Assembly (NCBI RefSeq): GCF_963675985.1
Contig: NZ_OY780957.1
Coordinates: 1,038,001-1,102,000, forward strand
Length of the DNA: 64,000 nucleotides
Direction of reading: 5' to 3'
Origin: an uncultured Roseibium sp.
Lineage (GTDB): Bacteria; Pseudomonadota; Alphaproteobacteria; Rhizobiales; Stappiaceae
A model generated the notes under the pieces. That model worked only from the letters and a program-made list of their open reading frames with translations. It was not told the origin of the DNA and did no database searches. Positions 1 through 7,765 of the stretch are shown piece by piece. Numbering within the stretch: position 1 is the first letter of the stretch; every line of letters starts with the position of its first letter. The position numbers and the translations under genes are program-made.

Positions 1-180
1 GCCGGCGGACTGGCAGCCTGGTTCGTGATATCGGAAATCATGAATGGCAGTTTCACACTGCTGCCGCTCACGGCGGTCAGCGCGGCCTTGATCGCCCTGG
101 TTCTGACAGTCGGTTTCGGCCTGATCGGCACATGGAAAGTGCTCGGGGAAAAACCGGCTCCGGTTTTGCGTAATCTGTAA
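1..180 (+). CDS. ABC transporter permease, FtsX/YbbP-like, C-terminal end (5' truncated by window)
   Basis: Open frame from the first base to TAA at 178-180, giving the last 59 residues of a protein that begins before the window. It shows two hydrophobic segments, the second around LTAVSAALIALVLTVGFGLI, followed by GTWKVLGEKPAPVLRNL. A GT/S-W-x-x-L-x-x-x-P-x-x-x-L-R ending is typical of FtsX-superfamily permeases of the YbbP type, which work with an ATPase such as YbbA in outer-membrane or periplasmic lipid/lipoprotein handling. The family call rests on this C-terminal signature alone; the ATPase partner would lie upstream, outside the window. Confidence 0.65.
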   Translation, partial: AGGLAAWFVISEIMNGSFTLLPLTAVSAALIALVLTVGFGLIGTWKVLGEKPAPVLRNL

Positions 181-261
181 TCAGCTTGAGACAAGCTGCG
201 GAGTACAGTTATCCTGTCGCCTCGTAAAACGACGATCAAACGGGATGGAAGCTGAACATCG

Positions 262-1020
262 ATGTTTAGAAAAACCTTGAGCACAATCGCCGCCGGGGCA
301 ACCATTGTTGCCGTCACCGCAATTACAACGCCGGTTTACGCGGAATCCCCGTTCCATACCGGCGTCTGGCAGCTGAACACGCCGGAAGGCTCGAAGGGAC
401 TGGTCGTCAGCGACTGGCTGGTGTTCGAAGACGGTTTGCCCAAGCGCTGGCTTTACCGCAAGGCCGGCACCAACGATGCCAACCAGTTCGATTTCTACAC
501 CCGCACCATGGGCACGTCCGAGTATGCCCCCTACGGTATCCGGGTCTATCGGACCGGCGAAAACGAGATGAAATACACCATCGCGGAAACCGGCAAGGAA
601 CCGATCGAGGTGAGCGCCGTGCGCCTGTCGATCCCGAATTTCAAGAATTCCTGCCTGTCCGTCGAAAACAAGGGCGAGCGGCTTTTCGGCACATGGAACG
701 GCACCAAGGCCTCCAACCTCAAGAAGCTGCGCCTGACAAAGACCGGACTGACCATCGACGGCAAGACCATGAAGGTGAGTATCGAACCGGTTCGCACCGG
801 CCGCCTGGGAATCGTCCAGGATGGGAAAGCATTGGCATTTCTGACCGACGCGGGTGGCGATTACGCGGTCCTGCAGTGGTTCAACGACGGCATCACGCCG
901 GACCATATGCGCGACCCGAAGCGGGAAATTCTGGATTTCAAGGCGGAGGAAGTCGTGCGAACACCGGGCGGCACATGCGACGGCCAGATCAAGTCGCGCC
1001 TCAAGGCCATGAAGAAATAA
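262..1020 (+). CDS. Hypothetical secreted protein
   Basis: 252 residues. The N-terminus has a basic start (MFRK), a hydrophobic core and a likely signal peptidase I site after VYA (about residue 27), so the product is probably periplasmic. The mature part is rich in Trp, Tyr and charged residues, has Cys around positions 131 and 239, and no transmembrane helix, which suggests a disulfide-linked beta-rich domain. I do not recognise the family. The gene stands alone 81 bases after the permease end; GGAAG about 10 bases upstream of the ATG can serve as ribosome binding site. Existence is well supported by length, signal peptide and codon pattern; the function is unknown. Confidence 0.75.
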   Translation: MFRKTLSTIAAGATIVAVTAITTPVYAESPFHTGVWQLNTPEGSKGLVVSDWLVFEDGLPKRWLYRKAGTNDANQFDFYTRTMGTSEYAPYGIRVYRTGENEMKYTIAETGKEPIEVSAVRLSIPNFKNSCLSVENKGERLFGTWNGTKASNLKKLRLTKTGLTIDGKTMKVSIEPVRTGRLGIVQDGKALAFLTDAGGDYAVLQWFNDGITPDHMRDPKREILDFKAEEVVRTPGGTCDGQIKSRLKAMKK

Positions 1021-1093
1021 TCAGGTCCAAGAAAAAAATCGGTCCGGAAACCGGAAATTAAGGCGGACATTGCCAAAATTTCATAATTGCTGT

Positions 1094-1123
1094 CTTGTCC
1101 TGACATCAGGCTTTTCCCATATA
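1094..1123 (+). promoter_or_regulatory. Putative sigma-70 promoter of the Bax-inhibitor gene, with a palindrome over the -10
   Basis: CTTGTC (1094-1099) and CATATA (1118-1123) are 18 bases apart, close to the alphaproteobacterial -35/-10 pattern. The -10 sits inside an inverted repeat, TTTTCCC (1112-1118) and GGGAAAA (1128-1134) with a 9-base spacer, which could be an operator. Assigned by eye only. Confidence 0.35.
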
Positions 1124-1185
1124 AGAAGGGAAAACCGCCGCCGGGCCGAAATCCGCGGTAAACTGTAAATCGAGAGGATTTTCGA

Positions 1186-1944
1186 ATGTCGACCTTCGAC
1201 CGGAACACTCAGGCTTCTTATTCGGTGGCCGGCGCTCGTGCCGAAGCTGGCATCGACCAGGGCCTGCGCGCCTATATGCTGGGCGTCTACAACTACATGA
1301 CCTTCGGCCTGGCTCTGACCGGCCTTTTCGCCCTCGGCACGGTTTACTTTGCCGTCGATCAGAGCGGCGGCGGCATGGCTCTGACCCAGTTCGGCATGGC
1401 CCTTTACGGCAGCCCGCTGAAATGGCTCGTGATGCTCGCACCGCTCGGCTTTGTCATGTTTCTGTCCTTCCGCATCCAGTCGATGAGCGCATCGACGGCG
1501 CGGACGACTTTCCTGGTCTATGCCGCGATCATGGGTATTTCCCTGTCCTCGATCTTCCTGGTTTACACCGGCGGATCGATTGCCCGAGTGTTCTTCATCA
1601 CCGCTGGTGCCTTCGGCGCATTGAGCCTTTTCGGCTACACCACGAAGAAAGATCTTTCCGGCTGGGGTTCGTTCCTGTTCATGGGCCTGATCGGCATCGT
1701 GATCGCGTCCCTGGTGAACATCTTCCTGGCCTCCAGCGCCATGCAGTTCGCCATCTCGGTGATCGGCGTTCTGGTGTTCGCCGGCCTGACCGCCTACGAC
1801 ACCCAGCAGATCAAGGAAATGTACTACGAAGGCGACGGCCATGAGGTCGCCACCAAGAAGTCGGTCATGGGCGCCCTTCGCCTCTACCTCGACTTCATCA
1901 ACATGTTCCTGATGCTGCTGCAACTGTTCGGCAACCGCAACTAA
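1186..1944 (+). CDS. Bax inhibitor-1/YccA family membrane protein
   Basis: 252 residues, the usual size of bacterial BI-1 (TMBIM, UPF0005) proteins. About seven hydrophobic segments follow a short polar N-terminus, and the C-terminal part has the family pattern GLTAYDTQQIKEMYY followed by LRLYLDFINMFLMLLQLFGNRN. Homologues such as YccA and BsYetJ are inner-membrane proteins; YetJ is a pH-dependent calcium leak channel and YccA inhibits FtsH. The start at 1186 is set by GAGAGG about 9 bases upstream. It is a single-gene transcription unit with its own putative promoter and a strong terminator directly downstream. The exact role in this organism is not shown by the sequence. Confidence 0.93.
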   Translation: MSTFDRNTQASYSVAGARAEAGIDQGLRAYMLGVYNYMTFGLALTGLFALGTVYFAVDQSGGGMALTQFGMALYGSPLKWLVMLAPLGFVMFLSFRIQSMSASTARTTFLVYAAIMGISLSSIFLVYTGGSIARVFFITAGAFGALSLFGYTTKKDLSGWGSFLFMGLIGIVIASLVNIFLASSAMQFAISVIGVLVFAGLTAYDTQQIKEMYYEGDGHEVATKKSVMGALRLYLDFINMFLMLLQLFGNRN

Positions 1945-1965
1945 GCGGCACGCATCCAGACAAAC

Positions 1966-1997
1966 GAAAGCCCGGCCATCGCGCCGGGCTTTTTTTA
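1966..1997 (+). terminator. Rho-independent terminator after the Bax-inhibitor gene
   Basis: AAGCCCGGC (1968-1976), a 6-base loop, GCCGGGCTT (1983-1991), then a T run to 1996. It lies 21 bases after the stop codon. Confidence 0.93.
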
Positions 1998-2069
1998 CGT
2001 CGATGCTCAAGGTCGATCGGCTACCGGATGCGGCAGCGGGTCCGCGAAAGAAAGCGTCCTCCGCCGACG

Positions 2070-2474
2070 TCAGGCGTCGACCAGCCTCAGGTGCTTTTTC
2101 TTTTCCAGAACCTTCAGAACCTGCGCGAGGTCATGACCGCGCTTCAGGATCAGGCCACCGGTCGCGACAACGGAATAGGCGCCTTGCCTGCGCGCGAGCT
2201 TCGGATCCTTTTCGATCCGATACAGCGGCATTTCGGAGCTGCGACGAAAAACGGAGAAGACGGCACGGTCTTTCAGAAGGTCCATCGCATAGTCGCGCCA
2301 TTCGCCATCGGCGACCATACGGCCGTAGAGCCGCAGGATGGTATCGAGTTCGCGCCGGTTGAAGGAAACGACCGGCTTGGCCGGAGCCTGGGACGCCTGA
2401 GCATTAGGGGAATGCGCGGCAACCGACCCCTGGCCGGATCCGCGCAACGACGCGCTGTCTTCGGTTTCGTTCAT
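2070..2474 (-). CDS. DUF2794 domain-containing protein
   Basis: 134 residues. The N-terminal 35 residues are polar and low in complexity (Ser, Ala, Gln, Gly), then comes a compact domain with VSFNRRELDTILRLYGRMVADGEWRDYAMD and RSSEMPLYRIEKDPKL, matching the alphaproteobacterial DUF2794 family. No signal peptide or membrane helix, so cytoplasmic. An AGGAGG sequence lies 5 bases before the ATG and fixes the start. The gene is monocistronic and convergent with the Bax-inhibitor gene. Function is unknown in the family. Confidence 0.85.
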   Translation of the reverse strand: MNETEDSASLRGSGQGSVAAHSPNAQASQAPAKPVVSFNRRELDTILRLYGRMVADGEWRDYAMDLLKDRAVFSVFRRSSEMPLYRIEKDPKLARRQGAYSVVATGGLILKRGHDLAQVLKVLEKKKHLRLVDA

Positions 2475-2575
2475 TCCGCCTCCTGTTCTCCACCAAGGAC
2501 ACCGGCATCGGCCTTGAGGCTACAGCGTATCGCGTTCATTCGAATTCACACGACATGCAGTATCTAATTGTTGAC

Positions 2576-2620
2576 GCACGTCTCATGCGAAAAACCGGTA
2601 GCCATTTTTTCGCGACGTGC
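2576..2620. repeat. Long interrupted inverted repeat (hairpin)
   Basis: Arm 1 is GCACGTC (2576-2582), a TCAT bulge, then GCGAAAAA (2587-2594). Arm 2 is TTTTTCGC (2606-2613) directly followed by GACGTGC (2614-2620). Fifteen pairs in total with a loop of 11 bases. Confidence 0.6.
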
Positions 2621-2940
2621 TTCAGGATGAGGCCGGTGCGCCTTCTTTCTCACGTCATCTGTTTGTCATGATGCACCCCACGTCGAAGGCTTGGCAACCC
2701 CGGGAAAGTGCAAGCCTGCCTGCGACATTCTGTTCACCGTTCCCAAATCGGGAATATCCGATTCAAAAATCACTTTTTTGCCGCATTCCAGCCCTTGGCA
2801 AGCCATTTTGGCCCACCATATTTCACTCATACCCTGATGGGTCGAACGACTTGGGTCTCGGAACGCATTAGCCCCCCAGCCCCCCGATATCCGGGTTTGT
2901 TCGAACCAGAGTTTCAGTATCAAACATCAGGGCAACTGAA

Positions 2941-2967
2941 GGGCCGGCAACCAGCCGGCCCTTTTCA
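2941..2967 (+). terminator. Orphan Rho-independent terminator
   Basis: GGGCCGGC (2941-2948), loop AACCA, GCCGGCCC (2954-2961), then TTTT. No plus-strand gene ends just upstream, since the nearest coding sequence on this strand begins at 3055, so it may close a small RNA transcript. Confidence 0.75.
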
Positions 2968-3054
2968 TATTCGGGTCCGCGCACTTTAACAGAACGGCCC
3001 GGAACGGGGCATTTTCGGACTTCCCCAAATCGCCCGGTATAGTATCCTGTCTAC

Positions 3055-3570
3055 ATGACAACCGCGCTCATAGACCTGCGTCCGGCGACGCCGGAGGATT
3101 CTGACGCTCTGGCCGAGATACACAGCACGGCCTGGCTCGGGGCTTATCGCGGCCTGCTGAACGGTGTCGAACTCCAGAGGCTCGTCTCCCGACGGACCGC
3201 GCCCTGGTGGCGCGCGGCCCTGTCTCGCGGCGTGCAGATCAAGCTGCTTCAGGTCGCCGACGAGCCGGCGGGATATGCCACCTTCGGCACCTGCCGCATC
3301 CGGGATCTTTCCAGCGAAGGCGAGATCTACGAACTCTATCTGAGACCGGAATACCAGGGCCTTGGCTTCGGCCGCAGCCTGTTCAATTCGGTCAGGGCGG
3401 AATTGGCCGCCCGCAACCTATCCGGCCTTGCCGTGCAGGTTCTCAGCGACAACGACCCCGCCTGCACCTTCTACAAGACCATGGGCGGCCGACTTGCCGG
3501 CAAGTCATGGTACCGCAGCGCGGGCAAGCGCATGGGCCTGTCGGTCTACACCTGGCCGGACCTCACATAG
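3055..3570 (+). CDS. GNAT family N-acetyltransferase
   Basis: 171 residues. The N-terminus LRPATPEDSDALAEIHSTAW is the classic GNAT motif C/D start, and the acetyl-CoA binding motif A is visible as LYLRPEYQGLGFGRSLF (Q/R-x-x-G-x-G/A), with the C-terminal motif B at LAVQVLSDNDPACTFYKTMGG. The enzyme should transfer an acetyl group from acetyl-CoA to an amine; the substrate cannot be read from the sequence. ATG at 3055 starts exactly where the family homology begins. Monocistronic. Confidence 0.9.
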   Translation: MTTALIDLRPATPEDSDALAEIHSTAWLGAYRGLLNGVELQRLVSRRTAPWWRAALSRGVQIKLLQVADEPAGYATFGTCRIRDLSSEGEIYELYLRPEYQGLGFGRSLFNSVRAELAARNLSGLAVQVLSDNDPACTFYKTMGGRLAGKSWYRSAGKRMGLSVYTWPDLT

Positions 3571-3589
3571 GCCGACCTGCTCAGAATCG

Positions 3590-4159
3590 TTAGTTGAAGT
3601 TACCCGGCCGGCCGATGATCACCGGCTCCTGACTGCAGTCGAAATCGTTGGCGAGTTCGTCAGCGGCCTGGCGCGCCAGCACATTGGCATTCGCGTTGGC
3701 TTGCGCATCGATCCGCGCGACCTGACAGGTGGCGCCCGGTGCGATCCGGGTAACGATCAGGATATTGCCTTTTTTGCCGCCGCTGCCCTCGTCCGGGAAC
3801 CAGCGCAGGATGGTGGCAAAAGGCCGACCATTGAGCAGCCGCCATTCGAGCGTGTCGTTGATGGTGTTGAAATTGGGCAGGGTCTGATGGGCGGCCGGTT
3901 CGTTTTCCGCATCCGCTCCGAAGGAAACGAACATGCGTAAATCGCCCTCGGCGACATAGACCGGTATACCGGCATAGCCCGGACAGTCCGCTTTGCCGCC
4001 GTCAATGCCCTCCTGTTCCTCGCCCGTCGGCTGGCGCCACTGACAGGCCTCCAGATTGAGTTTCGTATAGGCGCTGATGATGTCGGCGGCCTCGGACACG
4101 GCGGGCAACCCCACAGAAAGCACAGTCGCGAGAAACAGTCTTGAAAAAATCATTCTCAC
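3590..4159 (-). CDS. Hypothetical secreted protein
   Basis: 189 residues with a signal peptide (MRMIFSRLFLATVLSVGLPAVSEA, cleavage likely after SEA, about residue 24). The mature protein has four Cys (near residues 38, 59, 146 and 175 of the precursor), compatible with two disulfides in the periplasm. LEACQW, EWRLLNGRPFATILRWF and TCQVARIDA look like a conserved alphaproteobacterial secreted family, but I cannot name it. Convergent with the GNAT gene (19 bases apart) and divergent from ppa. Function unknown. Confidence 0.8.
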   Translation of the reverse strand: MRMIFSRLFLATVLSVGLPAVSEAADIISAYTKLNLEACQWRQPTGEEQEGIDGGKADCPGYAGIPVYVAEGDLRMFVSFGADAENEPAAHQTLPNFNTINDTLEWRLLNGRPFATILRWFPDEGSGGKKGNILIVTRIAPGATCQVARIDAQANANANVLARQAADELANDFDCSQEPVIIGRPGNFN

Positions 4160-4311
4160 CTCACCGCGGCAGATCCGCCTGAAATCGAAGACCCGGATGC
4201 CGTTCGGGCCGATCGGGATTCATCATATCGTTGCAATGCAACAAATTGGGGCTTGCGCTTGCCCGGTCAGACTGCAATAGACCCATCAACAGCGAACAGG
4301 AGTCAAGCAGC

Positions 4312-4851
4312 ATGCGTATCGATGCGGTGCCGATCGGCAAGAACCCGCCCGAAGACATCAATGTGATCGTAGAGGTCTCCGTCGGCGGCGAGCCGATCAA
4401 ATACGAAATGGACAAGGAAGCCGGCGCCATGTACGTCGACCGCTTCCTCTACACCCCCATGCGCTATCCCGGAAACTACGGCTTCGTGCCCCACACCCTG
4501 TGCGGCGACGGCGATCCGATCGACGTCGTGGTGGTCAACCAGCGCCCGGTTGTTCCGGGCGCCATCATGAACTGCCGGCCGATCGGCGTTCTGATCATGG
4601 AAGACGAGTCCGGCCAGGACGAAAAAATCATTGCCGTTCCGAGCCACAAGCTGACCAAGCGCTACGACAAGGTTCACAGCGTGGCGGATCTGCCGGAAAT
4701 CACGATCAGCCAGATCAAGCATTTCTTCGAGCACTACAAGGATCTGGAACCGGGCAAGTGGGTCAAGGTCAAGACCGTTGAAAGCGCCGAAACGGCAAAG
4801 CGCATGATCATGGAATCGATCGAGCGCGCCAATAAGCAGGCCGCCGAATAA
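4312..4851 (+). CDS. ppa: Inorganic pyrophosphatase
   Basis: 179 residues, the normal size of family I soluble pyrophosphatases. It hydrolyses pyrophosphate to two phosphates, with Mg2+, in the cytoplasm. Visible: the active-site signature DGDPID around residue 64, YPGNYGFVP, and the downstream acidic and basic residues of the family (DESGQDEKIIAVP, KLTKRYDKVHSVADL, EHYKDLEPGKWVKV). An in-frame ATG lies 81 bases upstream, but the start at 4312 matches the usual N-terminus MRIDAVPIGKNPPEDINVIVE and has ACAGGAG about 9 bases before it. Monocistronic, and convergent with the metalloprotease gene, sharing a hairpin region. Confidence 0.97.
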   Translation: MRIDAVPIGKNPPEDINVIVEVSVGGEPIKYEMDKEAGAMYVDRFLYTPMRYPGNYGFVPHTLCGDGDPIDVVVVNQRPVVPGAIMNCRPIGVLIMEDESGQDEKIIAVPSHKLTKRYDKVHSVADLPEITISQIKHFFEHYKDLEPGKWVKVKTVESAETAKRMIMESIERANKQAAE

Positions 4852-4881
4852 CACGGTACTGCCTTCGGAAGACGAAAATTA

Positions 4882-4925
4882 ATCGAGGCCGCAGCAGATC
4901 TTCAACGATCGGCTGCGGCCTCGAT
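4882..4925 (-). terminator. Terminator hairpin between ppa and the metalloprotease gene
   Basis: A perfect 14-base inverted repeat, ATCGAGGCCGCAGC (4882-4895) and GCTGCGGCCTCGAT (4912-4925). Read on the minus strand it is followed by TTAATTTT, so it best serves the metalloprotease gene, whose 3' end it overlaps. It may also stop transcripts from ppa. Confidence 0.75.
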
Positions 4926-5363
4926 CTGTTCCATATCCTCGTCCGACAGGCCGAAATGATGGCCGATTTCGTGCACGAGGACATGTGAAATGATATCGCC
5001 GAGACTATCCTCGCCGCTGGCCCAGTAATCGAGGATCGGCCGCCGGAACAGCCAGATCCGGTTCGGCCCCTGCCCGGTCCGCAATTCGCCGCCCCCCTGG
5101 GCGAGGCCGATGCCTTCGAACAGGCCCAGAAGACCGAAGGGGTCGCTCACGCCGACACTGTCCAGCATGTCCTCGCTGGCGAAGTCCTCGACAGTGATGA
5201 CCAGATCCCGGCATTTCTCTTGGAATTCATCCGGGAGCGCATCGAATGCGTCTGCCGCGATCTGTTGGAAAACCTTCAGGCCGGGAGGCTGGCGGAGATG
5301 CCAGTTGTCCGGGCTCTTCGGTGTCCGGGCATTTTCCAGGCCTTCCTTGACCCAATCTTCCAT
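4902..5363 (-). CDS. Metallopeptidase family protein (minimal metalloprotease, MMP-like)
   Basis: 153 residues. The zinc-binding motif HEIGHHFGLSDEDME (HExxH) lies near the C-terminus, preceded by the family features IWLFRRPIL and VLVHEIGHH, as in the COG3824 family of short cytoplasmic Zn-dependent peptidases. No signal peptide. AGGAGAGG a few bases upstream of the ATG fixes the start. A 14-bp hairpin overlaps its 3' end. It lies 45 bases after the small membrane protein gene on the same strand and could be the last gene of the yqaA-dsbB unit, though it has its own strong ribosome site. Substrate unknown. Confidence 0.87.
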   Translation of the reverse strand: MEDWVKEGLENARTPKSPDNWHLRQPPGLKVFQQIAADAFDALPDEFQEKCRDLVITVEDFASEDMLDSVGVSDPFGLLGLFEGIGLAQGGGELRTGQGPNRIWLFRRPILDYWASGEDSLGDIISHVLVHEIGHHFGLSDEDMEQIEAAADR

Positions 5364-5408
5364 ATGCCTCTCCTGATAACGGCCCGCGCCGGATACGGTA
5401 TCGGGCCT

Positions 5409-5666
5409 CTACAGGAGATAGGTCGTGACCAGGTAAATGACGAGGCCTATGGCGAACAGAAGTCCGGCGGTCCGGCCGATCCGCGTGCCCCAGACCTCGA
5501 TCCGGTCGGTCTCGTCGGCATCGGCGCCGGCCATATGGTTCTGCGCCCGCTTCGCCATCCGGGCGAGGGTGGAGTCGGTGATCGTCTCGCTCTCGGCCCC
5601 GGCGCGATCGATGGCCCTGAGTGCCTCTTCCCGCTTCGCTTCCTGCCGATCCCGATGACTGGTCAC
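5409..5666 (-). CDS. Small single-span membrane protein, translationally coupled to dsbB
   Basis: 85 residues from GTG at 5666, chosen because GTGA overlaps the dsbB stop by 4 bases. The frame stays open further upstream, but that part lies antiparallel in register with dsbB in another frame and is not protein-like. The protein has a charged N-terminal half (RDRQEAKREEALRAIDRAG, then LARMAKRAQNHMAG) and one C-terminal hydrophobic segment (GLLFAIGLVIYLVTTYLL), so it is probably a tail-anchored inner-membrane protein. I do not know the family. The tight overlap suggests it is made together with DsbB. Confidence 0.72.
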   Translation of the reverse strand: MTSHRDRQEAKREEALRAIDRAGAESETITDSTLARMAKRAQNHMAGADADETDRIEVWGTRIGRTAGLLFAIGLVIYLVTTYLL

Positions 5667-6181
5667 GCTTGGCTCTCCCTGACGGCCCCTTTCAGCGAGA
5701 TTGCCCCGATAAGAGCCAGAAGCGCAAGACCGGCGGATGCCACCGCGTTCCAGCCGGCAAAGGAGAGCCCCAGGATACGCAACGCAGCCTCGGTGCAGCT
5801 GACCAGCCGGTACCCTTCCAGGTCCCCCAGCAAAGATGCCGCCGATGTCGGCGCCCCGCCGGTGCCGCCGCAATCGGTCGGTCCGGTCCAGAAATTCCAT
5901 TCGGCCCCGGCCTGATAGACCCCGAGGCCGGTGCCATAGGCGAAGACAACGACAGTCAGAAGCATGACAAGCGCGGCCAGTCCACGACGCCCGGTGGATT
6001 GGAGACCCAGGGCCAGTGCCGTCAGCGGCAGCCCGACATAATAAGGCACGCGCTGTTCAAGGCAGAGCTTGCACGGATCATAACCGCCGATGAGCTGGAA
6101 CCCCCAGGCCGTCGCGATGACGGCCAGTCCGCCCAGAAGAAGCACGATCATGGCGGCTCTGGCGGTCGTCGTATTCGTCAT
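5663..6181 (-). CDS. dsbB: Disulfide bond formation protein B
   Basis: 172 residues with four transmembrane segments. DsbB reoxidises the periplasmic thiol oxidase DsbA and passes electrons to quinone. The first periplasmic loop has the redox pair C-K-L-C (about residues 36-39, in GGYDPCKLCLEQRVPYY); the second pair is C in GPTDCGG (about 104) and C in RLVSCTEAA (about 129). The second loop is Gly- and Ser-rich. It follows yqaA by 32 bases and overlaps the next small gene by GTGA, so the three form one operon. No dsbA is seen in the window. Confidence 0.9.
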   Translation of the reverse strand: MTNTTTARAAMIVLLLGGLAVIATAWGFQLIGGYDPCKLCLEQRVPYYVGLPLTALALGLQSTGRRGLAALVMLLTVVVFAYGTGLGVYQAGAEWNFWTGPTDCGGTGGAPTSAASLLGDLEGYRLVSCTEAALRILGLSFAGWNAVASAGLALLALIGAISLKGAVRESQA

Positions 6182-6213
6182 TATCCGGTTTACCCCATCT
6201 TGAAGCGACTTGC

Positions 6214-6798
6214 CTAAAGCAGTTTAATCGCCGCGAAACCGCCGACCAGCAACACAACAAATACGGTGAACATGAGGCCGAGGCGCTTTTCGATAAAGTC
6301 GCGGATCGGCGGTCCGAAGAAATACAGCAGCGCGGAGACAACGAAAAAGCGGATGCCGCGTGACACCACGCTCGAGAGCATGAAAATCGGCAGGCTCAGT
6401 CCGGTGACGCCGCTCGCGATCGTGATGACCTTGTAGGGAAACGGCGTCAGGCCCGCGAAAAAGACGAACCACCAACCCCACTCGTTGAAGAGCCGGCTGA
6501 ACTCATCGAACTTGTCGAGATATCCGTAGAAGGACAGGATCGGCTCCGCGATCTCGTGAAACAAAACCGAGCCGATGAAATAGCCGAGCAGGCCGCCGAC
6601 CACCGAGGTAACGGTGCACAGAAAGGCCAGATACCAGGCCTTTTCCCGCTTGGCGATCACCATCGGGATCAGCAACAGGTCCGGTGGGATCGGAAAAACC
6701 GAGCTTTCTATGAAGGAAACGGTTCCAAGCGCGACATTCGCTCGCGGACCCGCCGCAAGAGACAGGGTCCAGTCGTATAGGCGTCTCAACATTCCCAT
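6214..6798 (-). CDS. yqaA: YqaA family membrane protein (VTT/DedA superfamily)
   Basis: 194 residues from ATG at 6798; GAGGTAATGGGAATG shows a ribosome site just before two nearby ATG codons (6798 and 6792), and an upstream in-frame start at 6822 has no such support. About five hydrophobic segments and the VTT/SNARE-associated pattern: ESSVFPIPPDLLLIPM, an FFAGLTPFPYKVITIASGVTGL block, then SRGIRFFVVSALLYFFGP. DedA-superfamily proteins take part in lipid scrambling and undecaprenyl phosphate or proton-linked transport; for YqaA itself the role is not settled. It is first in an operon with dsbB. Confidence 0.88.
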   Translation of the reverse strand: MGMLRRLYDWTLSLAAGPRANVALGTVSFIESSVFPIPPDLLLIPMVIAKREKAWYLAFLCTVTSVVGGLLGYFIGSVLFHEIAEPILSFYGYLDKFDEFSRLFNEWGWWFVFFAGLTPFPYKVITIASGVTGLSLPIFMLSSVVSRGIRFFVVSALLYFFGPPIRDFIEKRLGLMFTVFVVLLVGGFAAIKLL

Positions 6799-7064
6799 TA
6801 CCTCAGCCCGCAATTCCCGCAATCGCTACGCCCTGCGTCGGTCGCTGGCGGGCCGGATGCGCATGGAAACCGGTAGTGCGAGATGAGGTCATGGTCAAGC
6901 CGCTTTCAGCCATCCGCAAAAATACGACTGCCTGGACGAACTCAATCACAAAATGATCATAATCGGGTCCTAAGCAAACCGCCTATCGCACTTTCTGCGT
7001 CACGAAAATTGGCAGCGCAACCGTCATGGCATCGGCGAGGAAACCCGGCAAGCCGGGATCGAAC

Positions 7065-7511
7065 ATGACCACAGTCCGTTTTCGGCCCGCGTTCAAATTT
7101 CCGGGCGCAGTCCTCCTGTGTTTTGTCTTTCTGGCCGCCGCGGCCTTTGCCTTGCCCGCCTCCGCGCAAGGCCTCCCGCTCGACGGAGCAACCTCCTCTT
7201 CCCGGCTGGAACATACCGACACCCCTCAGACGCGGAACAACGCTCCCGCCGATGATGACGGGACCATCGATACCGGTGACCGGGACCTGCTCGATACCGA
7301 TGCCCGGGTTCCCGCAGATTGCAGCGAAGCTTTCGACGATCTCTCTGCCACTGCGTTCTCAGAGACTGGCGACACGGATTTCATCCGAAGCCTGACCCTG
7401 ATCGAAAACAATCGCATTCGCGCCATCTGGCTCAGCCACCGGAGCCCGGTCGCGTGGATCGATGACGGATCCCCGCGTATCTACGCCCGACCGCCTCCGG
7501 TCCTCTCTTAA
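7065..7511 (+). CDS. Hypothetical secreted protein, possible
   Basis: 148 residues from ATG at 7065; another in-frame ATG at 7026 would add 13 residues before the signal peptide. The N-terminus (MTTVRFRPAFKFPGAVLLCFVFLAAAAFALPASAQG) is a convincing signal peptide cleaved after ASA. The mature part is acidic and low in complexity at first (DDDGTIDTGDRDLLDTDARV), then has one Cys and a Trp-containing segment. No family recognised. It sits alone between yqaA and the NEW3 operon. The signal peptide is the main support; the remainder could be a fast-evolving lineage-specific protein. Confidence 0.55.
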   Translation: MTTVRFRPAFKFPGAVLLCFVFLAAAAFALPASAQGLPLDGATSSSRLEHTDTPQTRNNAPADDDGTIDTGDRDLLDTDARVPADCSEAFDDLSATAFSETGDTDFIRSLTLIENNRIRAIWLSHRSPVAWIDDGSPRIYARPPPVLS

Positions 7512-7765
7512 GGCGTTTCGCGGACGGCGGGTTTGTAATCCTTCAGGCGATCATTCCAGGTCGTCACCCGCACCAGTCGCAAACCTGCCGCTCCCGACGC
7601 GCTTCTTCCTGTGAAACCGAACGGCAAGCCGTCGTCCACACCTCCGGGCCCACCGGACCGTGAAACCGGCCATGCTTCAACGTGAACGAGACCGAAGGCC
7701 CTCCCGCCGGGCAATCCGGTCGGGCAGATCCCGGCATTTCAGGTTGACTTAAGAGATCATCGAAC

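Larger units (their letters stand above)
2475..3054. other. 580-base intergenic stretch without a credible gene
   Basis: Short open frames here have poor coding character. The stretch holds a long interrupted hairpin (2576-2620) and a perfect GC-rich hairpin followed by T residues (2941-2965) that no coding sequence explains. An unannotated small RNA ending at about 2967 is possible. I do not recognise tmRNA, SRP RNA, 6S RNA or RNase P RNA motifs. Confidence 0.6.

Noticed and set aside
2617..2989. Short frames on both strands before the GNAT gene
   Set aside because: Mutually overlapping, no ribosome site, no family; better explained as noncoding DNA with hairpins.
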